In this document: piece by piece, positions 60,672-64,000 of the stretch
How the letters are laid out: each line of letters begins with the position of its first letter
Numbering within the stretch: the first letter of the stretch is position 1
Assembly (NCBI RefSeq): GCF_003999975.1
Contig: NZ_RJAC01000018.1
Location: 1 to 64,000 of the forward strand
Source of the DNA: Actinoplanes solisilvae
GTDB lineage: Bacteria > Actinomycetota > Actinomycetes > Mycobacteriales > Micromonosporaceae
Length of the DNA: 64,000 nucleotides
Reading direction: 5' to 3'
Notes under the pieces: model-generated
What the model was told of the DNA's origin: nothing
The model's database searches: none
The model's input: only the letters and a program-made list of their open reading frames with translations
Position numbers and translations under genes: made by a program

Positions 60672-60687
60672 TGGTACCTGAGTACCA
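60672..60687. promoter_or_regulatory. Inverted repeat upstream of the ABC transporter/two-component operon
   Basis: TGGTAC-ctga-GTACCA is a perfect inverted repeat with a four-base centre, 68 bases upstream of the first ATG of the operon. A further half-like GGTACC occurs at about 60713. It could be the binding site for the NarL-type regulator encoded at the end of the operon. Confidence 0.35.
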
Positions 60688-60754
60688 CCGCGCGGCCGCA
60701 AGAGCCGACCGCGGTACCACGATCGGGGCGCGGCCCGAACCTAGCGTTGGGAGC

Positions 60755-61651
60755 ATGATTCAGGTACGTGAGGTAACCAAGCGGTACGGCGCGAAGACGG
60801 TCGTCGACCGTCTGTCGTTCACCGCGCAGCCCGGACAGGTCACCGGCTTCCTCGGCCCCAACGGCGCCGGCAAGTCGACGACCATGCGAATGATCGTCGG
60901 CCTCGACGCGCCGACCTCGGGTGACGTGCTGGTCAACGGCAAGCCGTACGTGTCGTCGAAGGCCCCGCTGCACGAGATCGGCGTCCTGCTGGAGGCCAAG
61001 GCCGTGCACCCCGGGCGTACGGCGGTCAGCCACCTTCTCGCCCTGGCCCGCACGCACGGCATCGCGCGCTCGCGGGTCGACGAAGTGCTCGACCTGGCCG
61101 GCCTGTCGGCGGTCGCCCACAAGCGGGTCGGCGCGTTCTCGCTCGGCATGGGCCAGCGGCTCGGCATCGCCGCCGCGCTGCTCGGCGACCCGGCCGTGGT
61201 GATGCTCGACGAGCCGGTCAACGGGCTCGACCCGGAGGGTGTCCTCTGGGTGCGCAATCTGCTCACCGGTCTCGCGGCCCAGGGCCGTACGGTGATGTTG
61301 TCGTCGCATCTGATGAGCGAGGTATCGCTGATCGCCGACCACCTCGTCATCGTCGGCCGCGGGAAGCTGCTGGCCGACACGTCCGTGGCCGATTTCGTGA
61401 CCACCGAGGGCGTCCGGGTCGTCACCGCCGCCCCCGACGAGCTGCGCGCCCTGATCGCACGCCCGGGCGTCACGGTCACCTCGACCGGCGCCGAGGAGTT
61501 GCTCGTCGCCGGCGTCTCGGCCCGCGAGATCGGGCTGGCCGCCGCCACCCGCGGCATCCCGCTGTTCGAACTCACCCCGCAGAACTCCTCGCTCGAAGAG
61601 GCGTTCATGGACCTGACCCGCGACGCTGTCGAATACGAGGCCGCCCGATGA
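60755..61651 (+). CDS. ABC transporter ATP-binding protein (DrrA/CcmA-like)
   Basis: A 298-residue ATPase: Walker A GPNGAGKST, signature FSLGMGQRLG, Walker B VVMLDEPVNGLD, switch His in SSHLMSE, and a C-terminal accessory region typical of drug-exporter ATPases. It should power export or membrane repair with the permease that follows. GGGAG precedes the ATG. The operon continues with the permease (4-base overlap), a histidine kinase and a response regulator, the common layout of antibiotic-sensing transporter modules. Confidence 0.95.
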   Translation: MIQVREVTKRYGAKTVVDRLSFTAQPGQVTGFLGPNGAGKSTTMRMIVGLDAPTSGDVLVNGKPYVSSKAPLHEIGVLLEAKAVHPGRTAVSHLLALARTHGIARSRVDEVLDLAGLSAVAHKRVGAFSLGMGQRLGIAAALLGDPAVVMLDEPVNGLDPEGVLWVRNLLTGLAAQGRTVMLSSHLMSEVSLIADHLVIVGRGKLLADTSVADFVTTEGVRVVTAAPDELRALIARPGVTVTSTGAEELLVAGVSAREIGLAAATRGIPLFELTPQNSSLEEAFMDLTRDAVEYEAAR

Positions 61652-62397
61652 AGATCACCGCTGGTGGCGTCGTCGCCGCCGAATGGACCAAGTTCTCCAC
61701 GCTGCGCTCCACCTGGCTCACGACCGGCATCTCGGTCCTCCTGCTGATCGCCTTCGGCGCGATCGCCTCGGCCTCATTCTCGGGCGGCGGGCTGACCTCG
61801 GTCGATCTGGCCCTGTCGGGCAGCGTCCTGGCCGCGCTGTCGGTCGGCGTGCTGGGCGTGCTGCTGGGGGCGAGCGAGTACACGACCGGCATGATCCGGG
61901 CGACTTTGGCCGCGGTGCCGCGCCGGCTGCCGGTGCTGTGGTCGAAGAGTCTCGTGGCCGGGGCGGCCGCCTTCGTCACGATGACCGCCGGCGCCTTCGC
62001 CGCGTTCGCGGTCGGGTCGGCCGTGCTCAACGACAGGGTCGCCGGAATCGGGCTCGGCGACGAGGGTGTGGTGCGGGCCCTGCTCGGCGCCGGCCTCTAT
62101 CTGGGACTGGTCGCGGTGCTCGGCGTCGCGCTCGGCGTGCTCGTGCGGTCCAGCGCCGGCGCCATCGCGATCCTGGCCGGCGCGCTGCTGGTCGTGCCCG
62201 GCCTGGCCCCGCTGCTGCCCGACTCGATCTCCGACGCGATCACCCCGTACCTGCCCAGCAACGCGGGCGGCGCCGTGATGGCGCTGACCCACACGGACGG
62301 CTCGCTGGCACCGTGGGCCGGTCTCGCGGTCTTCGCCGGGTACGTGGTCGTGACGCTCGCCGCGGCGGCGTACCGGCTCAAGAAGACGGACGCGTAG
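61648..62397 (+). CDS. ABC transporter permease (ABC-2 type)
   Basis: A 249-residue membrane protein with about six hydrophobic helices, e.g. WLTTGISVLLLIAFGAIAS, LVAGAAAFVTMTAGAFAAFAVG and LYLGLVAVLGVALGVLVRSS. The N-terminal VVAAEWTKFSTLRSTW is typical of actinomycete ABC-2 permeases. The ATG overlaps the ATPase stop as ATGA. The substrate is unknown. Confidence 0.93.
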   Translation: MKITAGGVVAAEWTKFSTLRSTWLTTGISVLLLIAFGAIASASFSGGGLTSVDLALSGSVLAALSVGVLGVLLGASEYTTGMIRATLAAVPRRLPVLWSKSLVAGAAAFVTMTAGAFAAFAVGSAVLNDRVAGIGLGDEGVVRALLGAGLYLGLVAVLGVALGVLVRSSAGAIAILAGALLVVPGLAPLLPDSISDAITPYLPSNAGGAVMALTHTDGSLAPWAGLAVFAGYVVVTLAAAAYRLKKTDA

Positions 62398-62411
62398 GGG
62401 AGACTCGGGCG

Positions 62412-63566
62412 ATGAGCGCGCAGGGATGGCTCGTGGACCGGCAGGCCTGGCTGCGGGCGTTCGACCGGCGCCACCCGTGGGTCATGGACACCCTGGTGGC
62501 CGTTCCGATCGTGCTCTTCAGCATCCCGAACATCATCGAGAAGCCCCTGCCGGCCACCCTCGCGACCCTGGTGCTGCTGCCGCCGCTGTACTGGCGGCGG
62601 CGGTACCCGTTCCCGGCGTTCCTGGTCGCGGGGGCCGTCGACGCGATCCTGGGCTGGCTCGACGTCAGCGTCGGCGCCGGGGTGGTCCTGCTGGTGCTGC
62701 TTTTCGGCGTGGCCTCCCGAGGTACGTGGCGGTCGCTGGCCTGGGCCTCCGGGCTCACGGTGGCGCTGCTGCTCACCCAGATCTACCTGTTCGAGCCGGA
62801 GACGCCGAACCGCACCCTTACGTCGCTGCTGGCGCTGGGCACGGCGGTGGCCGCGATCGCCTCCGGGGTCGCGGTGCGCACCCGCCGGGCGTACCTCATC
62901 GCTCTGGAGGACCGCGCCGCCCGTCTGGAGGTCGAGCGGGATCAGCGGGCCCGTCTCGCCGTGGCCGACGAGCGAGCCCGGGTGGCCCGCGAGATGCACG
63001 ACATCGTCGGCCACCACGTGTCGGTGATGGTCGGCCTGGCCGACGGGAGCGCCGCCCTCGCCCGGTCGCGGCAGGAGCAGACCGCCGAGCCGCTGCGGCT
63101 GATCGGCGAGACCGGCCGGCAGGCGCTCGCGGAGCTGCGGCGGGTGCTGGGCGTGCTGCGCGAGGAGGACGCTGATCCGGAACTACGGCCGCAGCCGGGC
63201 ATCGACGATCTCGACCGGCTGCTGCCGAGCGTACGGGCGGCCGGGTTGCCGGTGACCTACTCGACCTCCGGTGAGCTCCACGCTCTCGGCAAGGGGCTGC
63301 AGCTCGCGGTCTACCGCATCGTCCAGGAGGCGCTCACCAACATCCTCAAACACGCGGGACCCGGCGCGATCGCTGACGTGAGTCTCAGTGTCACCGGCGG
63401 AGAGGTACGGGTTCGAGTGCGCGACAACGGCCGCGGCGCACCGGCCGCCCCGAGTCACGGCCTGCTCGGCATGCGCGAACGCGCCGCCATGTACGGCGGG
63501 GTGGTGACCGCCGGCCCGGCCGAGCGCGGCTGGGTCGTCGACGTCGTCCTCAAGGAGCCCGCATGA
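62412..63566 (+). CDS. Membrane sensor histidine kinase (DesK/NarL type)
   Basis: A 384-residue kinase with four to five membrane helices in the first 160 residues, a coiled linker, HisKA_3 box VAREMHDIVGHHVSVMV and an ATPase domain with N-box EALTNILKHA, DNGRG and GLLGMRERA. All boxes are present. GGGGAG lies 11 bases before the ATG. It overlaps the response regulator gene by four bases, a definite cognate pair, and probably senses what the ABC transporter handles. Confidence 0.94.
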   Translation: MSAQGWLVDRQAWLRAFDRRHPWVMDTLVAVPIVLFSIPNIIEKPLPATLATLVLLPPLYWRRRYPFPAFLVAGAVDAILGWLDVSVGAGVVLLVLLFGVASRGTWRSLAWASGLTVALLLTQIYLFEPETPNRTLTSLLALGTAVAAIASGVAVRTRRAYLIALEDRAARLEVERDQRARLAVADERARVAREMHDIVGHHVSVMVGLADGSAALARSRQEQTAEPLRLIGETGRQALAELRRVLGVLREEDADPELRPQPGIDDLDRLLPSVRAAGLPVTYSTSGELHALGKGLQLAVYRIVQEALTNILKHAGPGAIADVSLSVTGGEVRVRVRDNGRGAPAAPSHGLLGMRERAAMYGGVVTAGPAERGWVVDVVLKEPA

Positions 63567-64000
63567 CAACCGTGCTGATCGCCGACGACCAGCCGCTGCA
63601 GCGCATGGGGTTCAAGATGCTGCTCGACGGCACGCCCGGGATGGTCGTGGTCGGCGAGGCCTCGAACGGCGCCGAGGCGGTGCGGATGGCGGGCCAGACC
63701 CACCCCGACGTGGTGCTGATGGACGTCCGCATGCCCGGCATGGACGGCATTGAGGCGACCCGCCGGATCACCGCGGCCGGATCACGCACCCACGTCCTGA
63801 TCCTGACCACCTTCGATCTCGACGAATATGTCTACGCCGGGTTGCGCGCCGGGGCGAGCGGCTTCCTGCTCAAGGACGCCCGGCCCGAGGAACTGATCGC
63901 CGGCATCCGCGCCGTGGCCGACGGCGACTCGGTGGTGGCTCCCAGCCTGACCCGCAAGCTGATGGACGCCTACCTGCAGGATTCGGCGCCGGACACGTCG
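63563..64000 (+). CDS. NarL-type response regulator, N-terminal part (runs off right edge)
   Basis: Receiver domain in view: LIADDQPLQRMGFK, phospho-acceptor aspartate in VVLMDVRMPGMDG, LTTFDLDEYV and FLLKDARPEEL with the conserved lysine. 146 codons are present; the expected LuxR-type helix-turn-helix lies beyond position 64000. The ATG overlaps the kinase stop (ATGA). Confidence 0.95.
   Translation, partial: MTTVLIADDQPLQRMGFKMLLDGTPGMVVVGEASNGAEAVRMAGQTHPDVVLMDVRMPGMDGIEATRRITAAGSRTHVLILTTFDLDEYVYAGLRAGASGFLLKDARPEELIAGIRAVADGDSVVAPSLTRKLMDAYLQDSAPDTS

Overview
The window is about 70% GC, with G/C-rich third codon positions, many GTG starts, tightly packed genes and many stop/start overlaps. 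Together with an aa3-type oxidase subunit, SigE-family sigma factor, MMPL exporter, iniBAC-like dynamin locus and NarL/DesK-type two-component systems, this points to a high-GC actinomycete, most likely Micromonosporaceae (Actinoplanes-like). This placement is inferred from gene content and style, not from a marker gene. No tRNA, rRNA, CRISPR array, transposase or integrase was recognised.

Layout. 1-11.5 kb: start of ctaD, then a signalling block of two paralogous GAF histidine kinases, a receiver-only regulator, a STAS protein, a large LuxR/ATPase regulator, a cupredoxin lipoprotein, a NarL-type regulator and a kinase whose ATPase half is eroded. 11.4-16.8 kb: sulfotransferase, DpgA-like type III polyketide synthase, cytochrome b5-desaturase fusion and polysaccharide deacetylase. 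Several of these carry in-frame low-complexity repeats. 17-19.1 kb: MMPL transporter. 19.3-28.3 kb: a four-gene overlapping operon of a small membrane protein, a CHAT caspase-like protease, a 1706-residue P-loop ATPase ending in a CHAT-like domain without its cysteine, and an HExxH metallopeptidase. This is the best candidate for an undescribed conflict or cell-death system. 28.3-30.2 kb: a dehydrogenase relic and a SigE-type sigma factor with a membrane partner.

30.3-40 kb: an Ini-type envelope-stress locus with membrane-anchored Hsp70, acidic protein, two dynamin-like GTPases (IniC, IniA), repeat-rich IniB and an IniR-like regulator. 40-42 kb: CPBP protease and a chimeric gene joining the front of a histidine kinase to the DNA-binding end of a response regulator. 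42-48 kb: acyl-CoA synthetase, lysozyme-like secreted protein, and a four-gene ATGA-coupled operon (CapK/PaaK adenylate-forming enzyme, ABM-like protein, GNAT, Acg-like nitroreductase) that looks like a small uncharacterised pathway. 48-55 kb: secreted hydrolases (amidohydrolase-like, GH16 glucanase) and a polymorphic toxin with RNase A-like C-terminus plus CdiI-like immunity protein. 55-64 kb: LacI-like-sensor diguanylate cyclase, secreted tripeptidyl aminopeptidase, GGDEF-EAL protein, and an ABC transporter with a two-component system running off the right edge.

All family assignments come from reading motifs in the translated sequence; no database search was run.
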